Source of the DNA: Vreelandella songnenensis
Lineage (GTDB): Bacteria; Pseudomonadota; Gammaproteobacteria; Pseudomonadales; Halomonadaceae
Reading direction: 5' to 3'
Length of the DNA stretch: 64,000 nucleotides
Assembly: GCF_003002925.1 (NCBI RefSeq)
Contig: NZ_PVTK01000007.1
Location: forward strand, 153,383-217,382
The notes beneath the pieces were generated by a model. That model was not told the DNA's origin, made no database searches, and worked only from the letters and a program-made list of their open reading frames with translations. Positions within the stretch are counted from its first letter, which is position 1. Each line of letters begins with the position of its first letter. Made by a program: the position numbers and the translations under genes. Below, one piece after another: positions 18,269 through 27,130 of the stretch.

Positions 18269-18862
18269 ATGAGCGCTTCACTACTACTTTCCATGTCCGC
18301 TTTCGCCCTGGCGGCATCCATTTCTCCCGGGCCGGTCAATCTGGTGTGCCTGAGTAGCGGTACCCACTATTCCCTCGCGAAGGGACTGATTTTCGTAACG
18401 GGCGCGACGCTTGGCTTTGTTGCCTTGTTTCTAGGTATCGGTGCAGGGCTTTACTCACTGCTGGAAAGCCTGCCCCTGCTTGAGAAGTTACTGCGCTGGG
18501 GCGGTGTGGTCTTTCTTCTCTATTTGAGCGTCAAACTCGCCAGGGATAACGGAAGACTATCTCAGCAAGCCTCACTGAAAGCGCCGAGTTTCATGACCGG
18601 CGCGCTGATGCAATGGCTAAACCCCAAGGCCTGGATTGCCTCGGCATCCGGAATCAGCGCTTATACCAGTGGCAGCGACCTGACGTTGATTGCCGTATTC
18701 GCTCTACTCTATCTGCCCATCTGCTGGCTTTCACTGGCCAGCTGGGTAGTCGCCGGTGCTTTTCTGAAACACCATGTTCAAAAGCCTTGGCTGCTGGTTA
18801 GCATTAATCGCCTGCTTGCGGCGCTTCTGGCGATAAGCTGTGTCTATTTACTGCTCGACTAA
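18269..18862 (+). CDS. LysE-family translocator
   Basis: Inner-membrane exporter of the LysE/RhtB superfamily, 197 residues with about six hydrophobic segments. The family motif ISPGPVNLV is at residues 18-26, and GALMQWLNPKAW in the second half matches the conserved LNPK turn. The start at 18269 is set by GGAGGA seven bases upstream; the frame is open much further upstream but that part is a shadow. It is convergent with an AraC-type regulator 16 bases away, which may control it. Substrate (an amino acid or derivative) is unknown. Confidence 0.9.
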   Translation: MSASLLLSMSAFALAASISPGPVNLVCLSSGTHYSLAKGLIFVTGATLGFVALFLGIGAGLYSLLESLPLLEKLLRWGGVVFLLYLSVKLARDNGRLSQQASLKAPSFMTGALMQWLNPKAWIASASGISAYTSGSDLTLIAVFALLYLPICWLSLASWVVAGAFLKHHVQKPWLLVSINRLLAALLAISCVYLLLD

Positions 18863-18877
18863 AACTAGCGATACCAA

Positions 18878-19693
18878 TCACTGACGATACTGGTTCGGCG
18901 TAGCCGCCACCAGACGCTTGAAGGTTCGTTGAAAATGGGGCTGGTCATTGAAGCCTGCATCAAGGGCCGCAGCGGCGATGGTTTTACCCTGCTTCAACTC
19001 ATGCTGGCCCAACTGTACGCGTCGATTGATCAGATAGGCGTGAGGTGTCAGCCCATAGTGTTGCTTGAAGGCGCGAATAAGGTGCCCCGTGCTATAGCCT
19101 GAAAAACGACAAAGCTGTTCAAGCGATATATCGCAGCCAGCGTGGGTATTCAGGTAGTCAGCCACTGCCTGTAATCCCTCTGGAATACGGCGAGTCTCTG
19201 AATCGGACGCGGGCTCCAGGGCATGCATCACTTCAAGCAGATAGTTGACGAGTGTCGCCTGCTTTTCAGCAGTGCTTTGCTGGCTCAACAGGCACGCCGC
19301 CATGTGTTGGTAATTCGCATATAAGCGTGGTTCTGATACCACCGCCGTAGTGAAATCCAGCCAATCAGGTGATGAGAGTAGCCCAGCCTTGAAGCGCAAC
19401 TCCGTCAACCACGGCGTGTCCACATATAACATCAGATAAGCCCAGGCCTCACCGCTGACCGGATTGCACGCATGCACCCAGTGCGGGTTCATCAGCACCA
19501 GATCTCCCGCACGGATTGAGTAGGTTGCCTCACCATACTGAAACGTACTTCTGCCCGCAGTCACCGCGCCTAACGACCAGTGCTCATGGCTATGAGGCGC
19601 ATAACAGATCTCGCGGGCATCATGGATGACGCGTAGTTCTACATGCGGCATCCGCGGGTCACGCCAGAAAAGCGGTGAGCATAAAGAAGACAT
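18878..19693 (-). CDS. AraC-family transcriptional regulator with cupin domain
   Basis: Regulator of 271 residues. The N-terminal cupin-like sensor (about 20-120) has HSHEHWSLG and GDLVLMNPHWVH, typical of the AraC_binding family. The C-terminal double helix-turn-helix (about 170-270) contains ISLEQLCRFSGYSTGHLIRAF and the terminal TPNQYR motif. AraC genes of this type often sit beside LysE exporters, as here (convergent), so control of the exporter is plausible but unproven. Confidence 0.88.
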   Translation of the reverse strand: MSSLCSPLFWRDPRMPHVELRVIHDAREICYAPHSHEHWSLGAVTAGRSTFQYGEATYSIRAGDLVLMNPHWVHACNPVSGEAWAYLMLYVDTPWLTELRFKAGLLSSPDWLDFTTAVVSEPRLYANYQHMAACLLSQQSTAEKQATLVNYLLEVMHALEPASDSETRRIPEGLQAVADYLNTHAGCDISLEQLCRFSGYSTGHLIRAFKQHYGLTPHAYLINRRVQLGQHELKQGKTIAAAALDAGFNDQPHFQRTFKRLVAATPNQYRQ

Positions 19694-19867
19694 GAATGGT
19701 TACTCTAGGTAAAACCCAATACTTGTGATGGCTCGCAAGAAACCAGATAAGCAGTAATACCTCACTGCCCTGCCAATCACTTGCTAGACAATACCACGCG
19801 ACTCACCCAGTATAGATAACCACTTTATATGGATATTGCATAAAGCCATTTCAGTCAGGAGGACACC

Positions 19868-20683
19868 GTGGCCAATCGTACATCTGCGCCTGATCACCGG
19901 GACGCCATTACCCTATTCGCTCGAATGGGGTATGCCGCACGTGGGGTCGTTTATCTGCTTATCGGTGGCCTGGCAGCCCTTGCCGCTTTTGGTGAAGGCG
20001 GCCAGACCGAAGGCAGCCGCGGCGCGCTCGAAAGAGTGCTGACCGCCCCCTTTGGCAAAATCATACTGGCAGTCATTGCCCTTGGGCTATTAGGGTATGC
20101 CATGTGGCGCACCATCCAGGCACTCAAGGATGCCGATCACCACGGCAACGACGCCAAAGGCCTCGCCATACGCGCAGGGCTCATGGTCAGTGCCGTTACC
20201 CATACGCTTCTGGCCTTTTATGCCGCCAGCCTGATCTTCCGGTTGGGCGGCTCGTCGGGTGAATCAAACGGTTCACAAGGCACGGTCAGCTGGCTGCTCC
20301 AGCAGCCGTTTGGGCGCTGGATAGTCGGCGCTGTCGGGCTTGCGATTATCGGCGCCGGCATCGCCCATGGACTGAAGGGTCTCAAAGCCAAATTCGACAA
20401 GAACTTCGATATGCCTGAACACACCAAACGCTGGGCCTACCCGGTGTGCAGATTCGGCCTTAGCATTCGCGGCCTGGTATTCGTAATCGTGGGAAGCTTC
20501 TTTCTCATCGCGGCGTATCAGATAAGCCCCAGCGAAGCGGGAGGCACCGAAGAAGTGTTCAGTGCGCTACGCAGCCAGGCCTATGGCCAATGGCTTCTGG
20601 CCTTTGTCGCCGTCGGGCTATTTGCCTTTGGTGCCTATAGTGTATTGGCGGCTATTTATCGCCGCATCAACCCGGCGATGTGA
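19868..20683 (+). CDS. DUF1206 membrane protein
   Basis: Integral membrane protein of 271 residues with about six hydrophobic helices arranged as three repeats of roughly 80 residues. Each repeat opens with an R.GY..RG.VY pattern (residues 16-31) and weaker versions near 95 and 200. Start is GTG with AGGAGG upstream. The function of DUF1206 proteins is unknown. The stop overlaps the next gene's GTG start by four bases. Confidence 0.85.
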   Translation: MANRTSAPDHRDAITLFARMGYAARGVVYLLIGGLAALAAFGEGGQTEGSRGALERVLTAPFGKIILAVIALGLLGYAMWRTIQALKDADHHGNDAKGLAIRAGLMVSAVTHTLLAFYAASLIFRLGGSSGESNGSQGTVSWLLQQPFGRWIVGAVGLAIIGAGIAHGLKGLKAKFDKNFDMPEHTKRWAYPVCRFGLSIRGLVFVIVGSFFLIAAYQISPSEAGGTEEVFSALRSQAYGQWLLAFVAVGLFAFGAYSVLAAIYRRINPAM

Positions 20684-21294
20684 GCTTACCCATGGCCATT
20701 GCATCAACATCAGCGAAAGCATGGCTTGAACGCATCAAGGGCTCCAGGCACATGCTATGGTTTCTCGGCGTGCTTTCGTTTCTGGAAACCATCATCCTGC
20801 CCATACCTCTCGAGCTGATGCTCATTCCGCTGATGGCCAGCAACCGGTCACGGATATGGCACATGGCGGCGTCGGTGACTGCAGGTTGCCTTGTAGCGTC
20901 GCTGGTGGGCTACGGGGTGGGGTTGCTGCTGTTTCAAACCTTGGGCGTGTGGTTCATCGAATTCATGCGTATCGAGGAGAGCTTTCAGTCCTTCCAGACC
21001 TTTTTCAACCAGTACGGTTTTGCCGCCGTGCTGGCCATCGGGATCTTGCCGATTCCCTTTCAAATAGCCATGATTACCGCCGGGCTTTCCGGCTACCCAA
21101 TCTTGCTTTTCGCCCTGGCCGCCCTGATAGCACGCGGCCTGCGCTACTTCGGCCTGGCCTGGCTAGTCTACCGCTTTGGGCATGGCGTACTCGTTCTCTG
21201 GAAACGCCACGCGCTGCTCACAAGCCTTGCGGGTGGCGTGGCAGTGTTATTGCTGGTACTTCTGCTGCAGTTTTTAGCCGGGCTGGTGATGTAG
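20680..21294 (+). CDS. DedA/YqaA-type SNARE-associated membrane protein
   Basis: Inner-membrane protein of 204 residues, YqaA/VTT family. Hydrophobic segments flank PIPLELMLIPLM and the re-entrant region FAAVLAIGILPIPFQIAMITAG, the latter matching the conserved loop of this family. Start GTG overlaps the DUF1206 stop (GTGA); an in-frame ATG lies 12 bases on and could be used instead. DedA relatives are implicated in lipid scrambling and envelope homeostasis; the role here is inferred only from family. Confidence 0.85.
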   Translation: MSLPMAIASTSAKAWLERIKGSRHMLWFLGVLSFLETIILPIPLELMLIPLMASNRSRIWHMAASVTAGCLVASLVGYGVGLLLFQTLGVWFIEFMRIEESFQSFQTFFNQYGFAAVLAIGILPIPFQIAMITAGLSGYPILLFALAALIARGLRYFGLAWLVYRFGHGVLVLWKRHALLTSLAGGVAVLLLVLLLQFLAGLVM

Positions 21295-21299
21295 CTTGC

Positions 21300-21623
21300 C
21301 TAGAACCCGTAATCCCGCTCCACTTTGGCAATCCGAGTCTTGAAGTGCTGATACCACTGCTGGTGGCCCAGCCGCTGCGCCTGCTGGTGCTCGGCATGGG
21401 CTTTCCACGCCTTGATGGACGCCAGATCTGCCCAGTAGGAAACCGTTACACCCACGTCATTTCTCGCCGACTCCACGCCCAGAAACCCCGGCTGCCGAGC
21501 GGCCAGCTCCACCATTGCCGCGGCCATCGCATCGTAGCCTTCATCGATATCCGTGCGTATCGAGGTAAACACGACGGCGTAATAAGGGGGTTCGGGGGTC
21601 GCGGCAATGGGCGGCATGGTCAC
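21300..21623 (-). CDS. Antibiotic biosynthesis monooxygenase (ABM) domain protein
   Basis: Small cytoplasmic protein of 107 residues with the dimeric alpha/beta-barrel pattern of the ABM superfamily: YYAVVFTSIR, GFLGVESARND, VTVSYWADLASIKAWKAHAEH and the C-terminal GHQQWYQHFKTRI. Such proteins often have monooxygenase or haem-related activity, but many have no known substrate. It is convergent with the DedA-type gene, five bases from its stop. Confidence 0.85.
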   Translation of the reverse strand: MTMPPIAATPEPPYYAVVFTSIRTDIDEGYDAMAAAMVELAARQPGFLGVESARNDVGVTVSYWADLASIKAWKAHAEHQQAQRLGHQQWYQHFKTRIAKVERDYGF

Positions 21624-21803
21624 TCAGGCTAGATAAATTGGCCTGATCATCGTAAGCCATCAGCGCTTGCTGTAAAGCTCAAAAGAACTTTTCCCCTGCA
21701 TATCAACAATGTCCGTATTTGTCCGCTTTGTGTCCGACGCAAGCATCGCGGCCATATGGGAGCCCCATTACGCTAGAGCCTCACATGACCCACGAGGCCC
21801 TCC

Positions 21804-22124
21804 ATGACACCTTCCCATACCGCTTTGCTGCTGATCGATGCCGCGAACGCCAGCGGCATACCGGTGGTGCGTATTTTCCACGAAGCGCCTGAAAGCCATG
21901 GGCCGTTTGATCCTGAGCTTGGACTGATTCGTCCGCTTGAGGGGTTTGAAGACATGGCGGCGCTGAGGCTGGCGGTGGCCAGAGCTGCCGAAGAGACCGG
22001 CTTTGGGGATGAGCGCCAGCTCAGGCGCCACTGGGCGTTGGAAGAAAAGTGCTCGCCAAGCGTATGGCGCCGCGCCAAATTGAACGCAACGCCGATTGAT
22101 CAGGACAGCGCCAGCACGATCTGA
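21804..22124 (+). pseudogene. Chimeric remnant: isochorismatase N-terminus joined to AraC/GlxA-type C-terminus
   Basis: The 106-codon frame is not a normal protein. Codons 1-12 (MTPSHTALLLID) look like the start of an isochorismatase-family hydrolase. They run straight into a later part of that fold (AANASGIPVVRIFHE), with the stretch normally in between missing. From about codon 52 the frame changes to the end of an AraC/GlxA-like regulator (TGFGDERQLRRHW, then SPSVWRRAKLN). Both families are often neighbours, so two deletions probably fused their remains. A good ribosome-binding site (GAGG) is still present, so the product might be made. It overlaps the MAPEG gene tail. Confidence 0.65.
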
Positions 22125-22522
22125 ATGCTCATGACGATCATGCACAGCAACCCCACGCCGTAGGAAACGGTGCGCCAAGGCTGGAGTTTTGCCAAGTAGC
22201 ACAGCGTATGGCAGTAACGCGCCGCGGTAAAGATCATGAATAGCCATACGGCAAGCCCGGATGATGCCCCCACCAGCACATAGGCGACACCCAACCCCAG
22301 AAAGATGGGGATGTTTTCAAGATCGTTCGACCACGCCTTGCTGGCCTGCTGTACCTGGGGCAACTCCTCCTGAGCAGGTTCGGTTCCCGCCATGCGCGCG
22401 TCTTCCGGCGTTTTAAAGGTCTTTTTGGTGATTCGGTGAAAGCCCTGATAAAGGCCAGTCGCCCACATCTTCACAAACAGCAGCACCGTCGCGACGGCAT
22501 ACCAATAAACGGGTTCGTCCAT
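22100..22522 (-). CDS. MAPEG-family membrane protein
   Basis: Integral membrane protein of 140 residues with four hydrophobic helices. The loop after TM1 contains the MAPEG hallmarks: SNDLENIPIFLGLGVAYV follows an acidic/glutamine-rich loop, and FTAARYCHTLCYL lies in the second half. The family includes microsomal glutathione S-transferase and prostaglandin E synthase types; bacterial members have poorly known roles. It is convergent with the chimeric remnant and overlaps it by 25 bases. Confidence 0.88.
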   Translation of the reverse strand: MDEPVYWYAVATVLLFVKMWATGLYQGFHRITKKTFKTPEDARMAGTEPAQEELPQVQQASKAWSNDLENIPIFLGLGVAYVLVGASSGLAVWLFMIFTAARYCHTLCYLAKLQPWRTVSYGVGLLCMIVMSIQIVLALS

Positions 22523-22691
22523 GATCGTTCCTTCGTTTCAATTATGTTGTGGCTTGGATAACTCTCCTAGCTAAGCATAGTCCACGCAGGCAAGGGCGCA
22601 GACGAATAGCCAAGCTTTGTTATAACGCACGCGTTACGCTAGCAATGCATTTGATGTTTAATGAGGTGCGCAAGATAACGCTTTATTCCCA

Positions 22692-23507
22692 ATGCAGGTT
22701 GATGCCATGGCCGATATGATTCTGCCGAACAGCGCCCAGTTGCTGAGTTTTCGCCAGCGCTCCCCTGATAGGCGATTACAACCCTGGGTGCAGTGTCTGT
22801 GGTCTTTGAGCGGCAACCAGCGTGGCCGGTACAGCACCGAAAAGCTTTACCCAGACGCGGGGGCCAGCCTCACCATTAGCCTGGAAAGCCCTCGGCCCGT
22901 TATCACGCTCTGCTTCAACCGCCGCACGCTGCTGGAAACGCTTGATTACCCTGCCCCTAGACTGGGTGTGCGCTTCAAGGCGGCGGGTACCTATTGCCTA
23001 CTGGGTTTATCACCCGAAGCCTTTACCGACATCTATTACGAGCTGAATACCGGCAGTCAACCGGCTGAAATAGCGGGATTGATACCCGTCGTCGAGCAGC
23101 TTTACCCGCTTGATGCAGTGCAGGGAATCAACGTACTGGAAGCTTGGTTATTGCGACTGCTAGATCGTCAGCCAGCCATTCAGAGCCGCTTGCCGTTGCT
23201 CACCGATACCATCAGCAAGTTACAGCTATCGCCACAGCAGCTAGGCGCCCAGTTGGGCTTTACCCGGCGCACACTGGAGCGCAAGCTCAAACGCGAAGTG
23301 GGCGCATCTCCAGGGCAGCTAGTAGCCTTTGCCCGCCTTCAACACGCACGCCACGCCCTGATCGAAACCACTCAGCCCCTGGCAGATATCGCACTGAACT
23401 GCGGCTACTACGACCAGGCCCACTTTACCCGCGCCTTTCAATCGCTTGCCCTTGAAACGCCAAATGCCTACCGGCAGCGCAAACTGTCGCAGATTTACAA
23501 GGCGTAG
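22692..23507 (+). CDS. AraC-family transcriptional regulator
   Basis: Regulator of 271 residues. The N-terminal part (about 20-150) resembles the sensor domain found in AraC proteins with a DUF6597-like region (QPWVQCLWSLSG, YPDAGASLTI). The C-terminal double HTH (about 170-262) has LGFTRRTLERKLKREVG and ALNCGYYDQAHFTRAF. An in-frame ATG five codons later (MADMIL) could be the true start. It lies 50 bases before an AhpD-like gene on the same strand, which it may regulate. Confidence 0.87.
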   Translation: MQVDAMADMILPNSAQLLSFRQRSPDRRLQPWVQCLWSLSGNQRGRYSTEKLYPDAGASLTISLESPRPVITLCFNRRTLLETLDYPAPRLGVRFKAAGTYCLLGLSPEAFTDIYYELNTGSQPAEIAGLIPVVEQLYPLDAVQGINVLEAWLLRLLDRQPAIQSRLPLLTDTISKLQLSPQQLGAQLGFTRRTLERKLKREVGASPGQLVAFARLQHARHALIETTQPLADIALNCGYYDQAHFTRAFQSLALETPNAYRQRKLSQIYKA

Positions 23508-23557
23508 CATGGCACCTTTTTTACTCTATGACCTCATTCACCCCGGAGGTCATCACC

Positions 23558-24007
23558 ATGCCAGCACGCATATCTCGGCAGAACGTCTACCGCCTCAACC
23601 CGCGCCTTCCAGAACACTTGACCGCGCTTGAAACGGTAGCGCCTGACAGTGCGGTAACTCCCGCCATCATTCATCTGGTCAAACTACGCGTTTCTCAAAT
23701 CAACCAATGCTGCTTTTGCCAGCATATGCATGCACAGGAAGCGCGTGACGATGGTGAATATCAGGCCCGCCTGGATGTGCTTCCCGCCTGGCGAGAAGCA
23801 CCCTGTTTCAGCGAACGGGAACGCACCGCCCTTGGCTGGGCAGAAGCGCTTACATTGATAAGCCAGCACCACGTTGACGATGCCATTTATCAGAGCGCGC
23901 TGGCGGCCTTTGGGGAACAGGATTTGATCGCACTGACCTCGGTAGTACTTGCGATCAACAGCTGGAACCGGATTGCCGTCAGTATGCAGTTTGTGCTCAA
24001 TATCTAA
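23558..24007 (+). CDS. AhpD-like carboxymuconolactone decarboxylase-family protein
   Basis: Small alpha-helical protein of 149 residues. The redox motif CxxCxxxH appears as CCFCQHMH (about 46-53), preceded by LVKLRVSQIN, as in AhpD-like alkylhydroperoxidases. The segment ERTALGWAEALTLI follows. The start at 23558 is set by GGAGG about ten bases upstream rather than by the ATG ten codons earlier. It probably acts as a peroxidase or thiol reductase in the cytosol. It follows an AraC regulator gene. Confidence 0.88.
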   Translation: MPARISRQNVYRLNPRLPEHLTALETVAPDSAVTPAIIHLVKLRVSQINQCCFCQHMHAQEARDDGEYQARLDVLPAWREAPCFSERERTALGWAEALTLISQHHVDDAIYQSALAAFGEQDLIALTSVVLAINSWNRIAVSMQFVLNI

Positions 24008-24020
24008 CGTTAAGCTTATC

Positions 24021-24054
24021 AGCAGTGCCAGCCCGTACTGAGAGCCGGCACTGC
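24021..24054 (+). terminator. Long hairpin, possible transcription end
   Basis: A perfect nine-pair stem (AGCAGTGCC/GGCACTGCT) lies 14 bases after the AhpD-like stop and can be extended outward by GCTTAT/GTAAGC with small bulges. There is no T-run, so intrinsic termination is uncertain; it may stabilise the mRNA end. Confidence 0.4.
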
Positions 24055-24133
24055 TATCGGTAAGCGCTTCTCAAACCCTGACCACTCGTTTACTATGCCC
24101 CACCCTATCTCCAGCCCCTGCTATTAGGCCCTC

Positions 24134-24877
24134 ATGTCCGTCAACGCACTCTATACCGACCTCTCTGGCTATTACGATTTAATGTGCGTGGATATCGACT
24201 ACCAGGCTCAGAGCGATGGCATTCGCAGGCTTCATCAGATCTTTGGCAACGGTGGGCACACGCATCTTGACCTGGCCTGCGGTACCGGCCCCCACGTGCG
24301 CCGCTTTATCGAGTTTGGCTATGCAAGCAGTGGCCTGGATATCAACCAGCCCATGCTGGATATTGCCGCCGCCCGCTGCCCGGACGCCTCGTTCATGCTT
24401 CAGGATATGGGTAGTTTTGAGGTCGATGAATCTCAGGATCTGATTACCTGCTTTCTCTACTCGATTCACTACAATGCCGGTATCGAAAAGCTCAACGACT
24501 GCCTGTCCAGCGCGCATCGTGCCTTGGCGCCGGGTGGCGTGTTCTGCTTTAACGCGGTTGATAAAGGCAAGATCGATAATGCCCTGTTCGTCAAGCACAC
24601 CGCTACACAAGGCAACGACCTGTTCACCTTCCGTTCAGGCTGGTACTACCCAGGGCACGGCGAACAGCAGTCGCTCAAGCTCAGCATCGAGAAAACCGAC
24701 GTGGACGGCGTGCAAGCATGGAACGACGAACACCCCATGGTGGCCGTCAGCTTTGCAGAACTCATCGCATTGCTGGAGCCACTTTTCGAGGTGCACGCGT
24801 TTGAACACGACTATACAAAAATAACGCCCTGGGACACCGCCTCAGGGAACGCCATTTTTGTTTGTGTGAAGAGGTAA
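24134..24877 (+). CDS. Class I SAM-dependent methyltransferase
   Basis: Cytosolic methyltransferase of 247 residues. It opens with a typical YTDLSGYYDLM region; SAM motif I is LDLACGTGPH (about 46-55), with the acidic residue of motif II in SGLDINQPMLDIA and motif IV in DLITCFLYSIHY. ALAPGGVFCFN is the usual post-motif strand. The gene is single and the substrate cannot be inferred. Confidence 0.88.
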   Translation: MSVNALYTDLSGYYDLMCVDIDYQAQSDGIRRLHQIFGNGGHTHLDLACGTGPHVRRFIEFGYASSGLDINQPMLDIAAARCPDASFMLQDMGSFEVDESQDLITCFLYSIHYNAGIEKLNDCLSSAHRALAPGGVFCFNAVDKGKIDNALFVKHTATQGNDLFTFRSGWYYPGHGEQQSLKLSIEKTDVDGVQAWNDEHPMVAVSFAELIALLEPLFEVHAFEHDYTKITPWDTASGNAIFVCVKR

Positions 24878-24920
24878 ACGCGATTGCTACAGGCAGGGCT
24901 GAGTGAATGTTGAGCCCTGA

Positions 24921-25400
24921 TTACGCCTGTCCCTCATCCTGACCCGGGCGCGACTGGCATTGCAGACCCATCAGGAAATTGCGCAGCACCTGGTCCTTGC
25001 ACTCGCGATAGTTCTTATGGCTGGGTTTACGGAAAAACGCACTCAACTCGTGACTGCTCAGGTTGAAACCCGCCAGCTCGAAAATACGTAAAATGTCGTC
25101 CGCCTTCAGGTTCAGCGCAATTCTCAGCTTCTGAAAGACCATGTTGTTATTCAGGTTCTTTTCCGGCGCCGGCTGCTCGCCTTCACGCTTGCCGCGCTTA
25201 TGGCTGATAAAGCCATTGAGAAATGCCGCCAGCTCCACATCCTTCATCTTGACCAGCGCTTCGTCTTCGTCCTTTCTCAACCAGTCGGTAACCTGCGCCT
25301 GAGTGACCTCAATATCCGCCAAGGCAAAGATCTTGACGATGGAGCTCTCTTTCAAATCAAAGGTATAGCGAATGCGGCGAAAAATATCATTATTGGTCAA
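24921..25400 (-). CDS. DUF1456 family protein (YehS-like)
   Basis: Cytoplasmic protein of 159 residues made of two similar units. NNDIFRRIRYTFDL... at the N-terminus and NNMVFQKLRIALNL... from about residue 87 each continue into an IF.LA..... helix and a LR-type acidic helix. This is the DUF1456 repeat of E. coli YehS. Start is TTG with AGGAG six bases upstream; no ATG nearby fits. Function is unknown. The next gene upstream (minus strand) is a TPR-like protein. Confidence 0.87.
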   Translation of the reverse strand: MTNNDIFRRIRYTFDLKESSIVKIFALADIEVTQAQVTDWLRKDEDEALVKMKDVELAAFLNGFISHKRGKREGEQPAPEKNLNNNMVFQKLRIALNLKADDILRIFELAGFNLSSHELSAFFRKPSHKNYRECKDQVLRNFLMGLQCQSRPGQDEGQA

Positions 25401-25474
25401 AACCTACTCCTGATTCCGGATACATCCGGTACAGCCTACTGGCATTGTTAACATATTTAAATATTGACGATGCG

Positions 25475-25900
25475 TTACTTACTGGCGGTCAGCGTTTCCA
25501 ACAGCTCGTCTATCTCAGCCTTGAGCTCTTTATCCTCGATCCTGCTGGCGTTGATCTGGGCGTTCTTGAGGTTCTTGATCGCCTCATCAGTCTGGCCTAG
25601 CTCAACCTGCAGCGTCGCCATGGAGAAGGCGATAGACGATAGATGATCCTTCGAATCAACGGCTTCAGCTTTTGCCAGGGCCTTGGCGTAGATGACCAGC
25701 GCCTCGTCCAGCTCCTCGGTAAAATCCGCCAGGGTTTCCCACTGCTCCGGATGATCCTTGTCGGTATTCTCGTTTTCCAGGCAGATCGCCTCAAGCTCGG
25801 CATAAAGCGATTCAAACGTCGCCCTGTCATCCTTGGCAGCCGCCTTCATCAACTTTTCGGCCAGCTCATAAACTGATTTATATATTTTGGTATTGATCAT
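25475..25900 (-). CDS. Small TPR-like hypothetical protein
   Basis: Acidic helical protein of 141 residues. The pattern resembles tetratricopeptide repeats (YELAEKLMKAA, ALVIYAKALAKAEA, AFSMATLQVELGQTDEAIKNLKNA), with the G-x-x-x-x-A-I helix turn at about 108-113. Start at 25900 (MINTKIYKS) is chosen because AAGGG lies about eight bases upstream. It probably mediates protein contacts; partners are unknown. Confidence 0.75.
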   Translation of the reverse strand: MINTKIYKSVYELAEKLMKAAAKDDRATFESLYAELEAICLENENTDKDHPEQWETLADFTEELDEALVIYAKALAKAEAVDSKDHLSSIAFSMATLQVELGQTDEAIKNLKNAQINASRIEDKELKAEIDELLETLTASK

Positions 25901-26159
25901 TCCCGGCACCCTTTTCTATCCCATCAAGTAGTCAGTCAACACATACACCCGCTTATCGAACTGGCCGGTATTTCGTTACGGCGCACGATGAACGGCGTGG
26001 CTAGTTAGCGCAGCATTATACCTGCGATGAAAGCATTTACGGGGGGCAAGATGGCAGGCACAGAAAAATCAGGCGCGGCAGCAGAGGCTGATTCACGAAT
26101 GTTGCTGTAACAAGGCCGCGCAAACGACCGGGCGGCCACAGCGCGTGATGAGTAGCGGT

Positions 26160-26567
26160 TTACTGCACGTAGTAGCCGCTTACCTTCCAGACGCCCTCTT
26201 CAAAGTGCGGCGTAATGGTTTCCGTGACCTGGGGCTTGTTGGCAAACCGCGTTTGAAAGGTGAACTCTTTATAGTCGTCACGCGTGGCACCGGGCATTGA
26301 AGTCTGGCTGATGACCCGCGTACGCCGGCGCGACTCCACCGCGCCAAAATCGCGCCGCGCCAGGCCAATCGTGCGCTCCAGCATGCTGGCAGAAAGGGGC
26401 CGCTGCAACAAGGGAGAAGCCTCTTCCCACGCCTTCTCGAACTCACCGCTGTCGATCGCTTCAAGCCACGCCAGCGCCGCCTTTTCCGCCGCCTCAACAT
26501 TGGTTTGGGCGTAAGACGTTGAAGACAGCAGCAAGGCAGTAACGAGACAGATCAGTTTTTTGGGCAT
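26160..26567 (-). CDS. DUF4019 domain-containing exported protein
   Basis: Exported protein of 135 residues with a clear Sec signal peptide (hydrophobic core 5-15, cleavage after SSTSYA). The mature part has the DUF4019 pattern: AALAWLEAIDSGEFEKAWEE at its start, SRRRTRVISQTSMPGA in the middle and a terminal EEGVWKVSGYYVQ strand. It is probably a periplasmic NTF2-like fold of unknown role. It stands alone. Confidence 0.85.
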   Translation of the reverse strand: MPKKLICLVTALLLSSTSYAQTNVEAAEKAALAWLEAIDSGEFEKAWEEASPLLQRPLSASMLERTIGLARRDFGAVESRRRTRVISQTSMPGATRDDYKEFTFQTRFANKPQVTETITPHFEEGVWKVSGYYVQ

Positions 26568-26652
26568 GGAAGGGCTCTAGGCGACGATAAGAAAATGGTA
26601 CTACTTAGGTATATATATCGGAGCCCGAAAGAATTTCTTTAATGATAAATCA

Positions 26653-27051
26653 TCACAGCCAGACAAGGCCGCTATACGGCTTCTCCACAAGTGCTGCCAG
26701 CCGGCGCTGCAAACCGCCCACATGGATTTCCAGCTTATGACCGTCGGGGTCGAGTATATATACCGAAGGCCCTTCGCTCTTGTTCACCTTCCACTGTGGT
26801 ACCTCGAAAGCTTCCAGCCTAGCGCAACAGGCATCAAAATCTGCTTGCGCTACATCAAAGGCGATATGGGTGTAGTCAGTCCCTGGGCCTGGTTCATCGC
26901 AGGAGAGGCAAAGCCACAAGTCGCCAGCAGAAAGGTACGCACCGCTGTCCCATTTCACATGCCCCGCCAGCCCCAGCACCTGGGTGTAAAAGTGCAGCGA
27001 GTGCTCCAGGTCACTCACGGCGAGGGTGATATGGTTCAGGCCGGTGATCAT
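26653..27051 (-). CDS. FosA-family glyoxalase-superfamily protein
   Basis: Vicinal-oxygen-chelate fold protein of 132 residues, strongly resembling FosA glutathione transferases that inactivate fosfomycin. Mn ligands are expected at His in LNHITLAVSD (residue 6), His in DYTHIAF and Glu in HKLEIHVG. Other FosA hallmarks are GAYLSAGDLWLCLS, VNKSEGPSVYILDPDG and the C-terminal EKPYSGLVW. The frame continues upstream to 27207, but MITGLNH at 27051 is the homologous start. No mobile element adjoins it, so it looks like an intrinsic chromosomal gene. Actual resistance is not shown by sequence. Confidence 0.87.
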   Translation of the reverse strand: MITGLNHITLAVSDLEHSLHFYTQVLGLAGHVKWDSGAYLSAGDLWLCLSCDEPGPGTDYTHIAFDVAQADFDACCARLEAFEVPQWKVNKSEGPSVYILDPDGHKLEIHVGGLQRRLAALVEKPYSGLVWL

Positions 27052-27130
27052 CTTGACTCTTCCACTACCGTTATCGTTTGAATATCGAACTGATTGGACT
27101 AAAAGGTGCGTATCGCGAATAAATAGCGAG

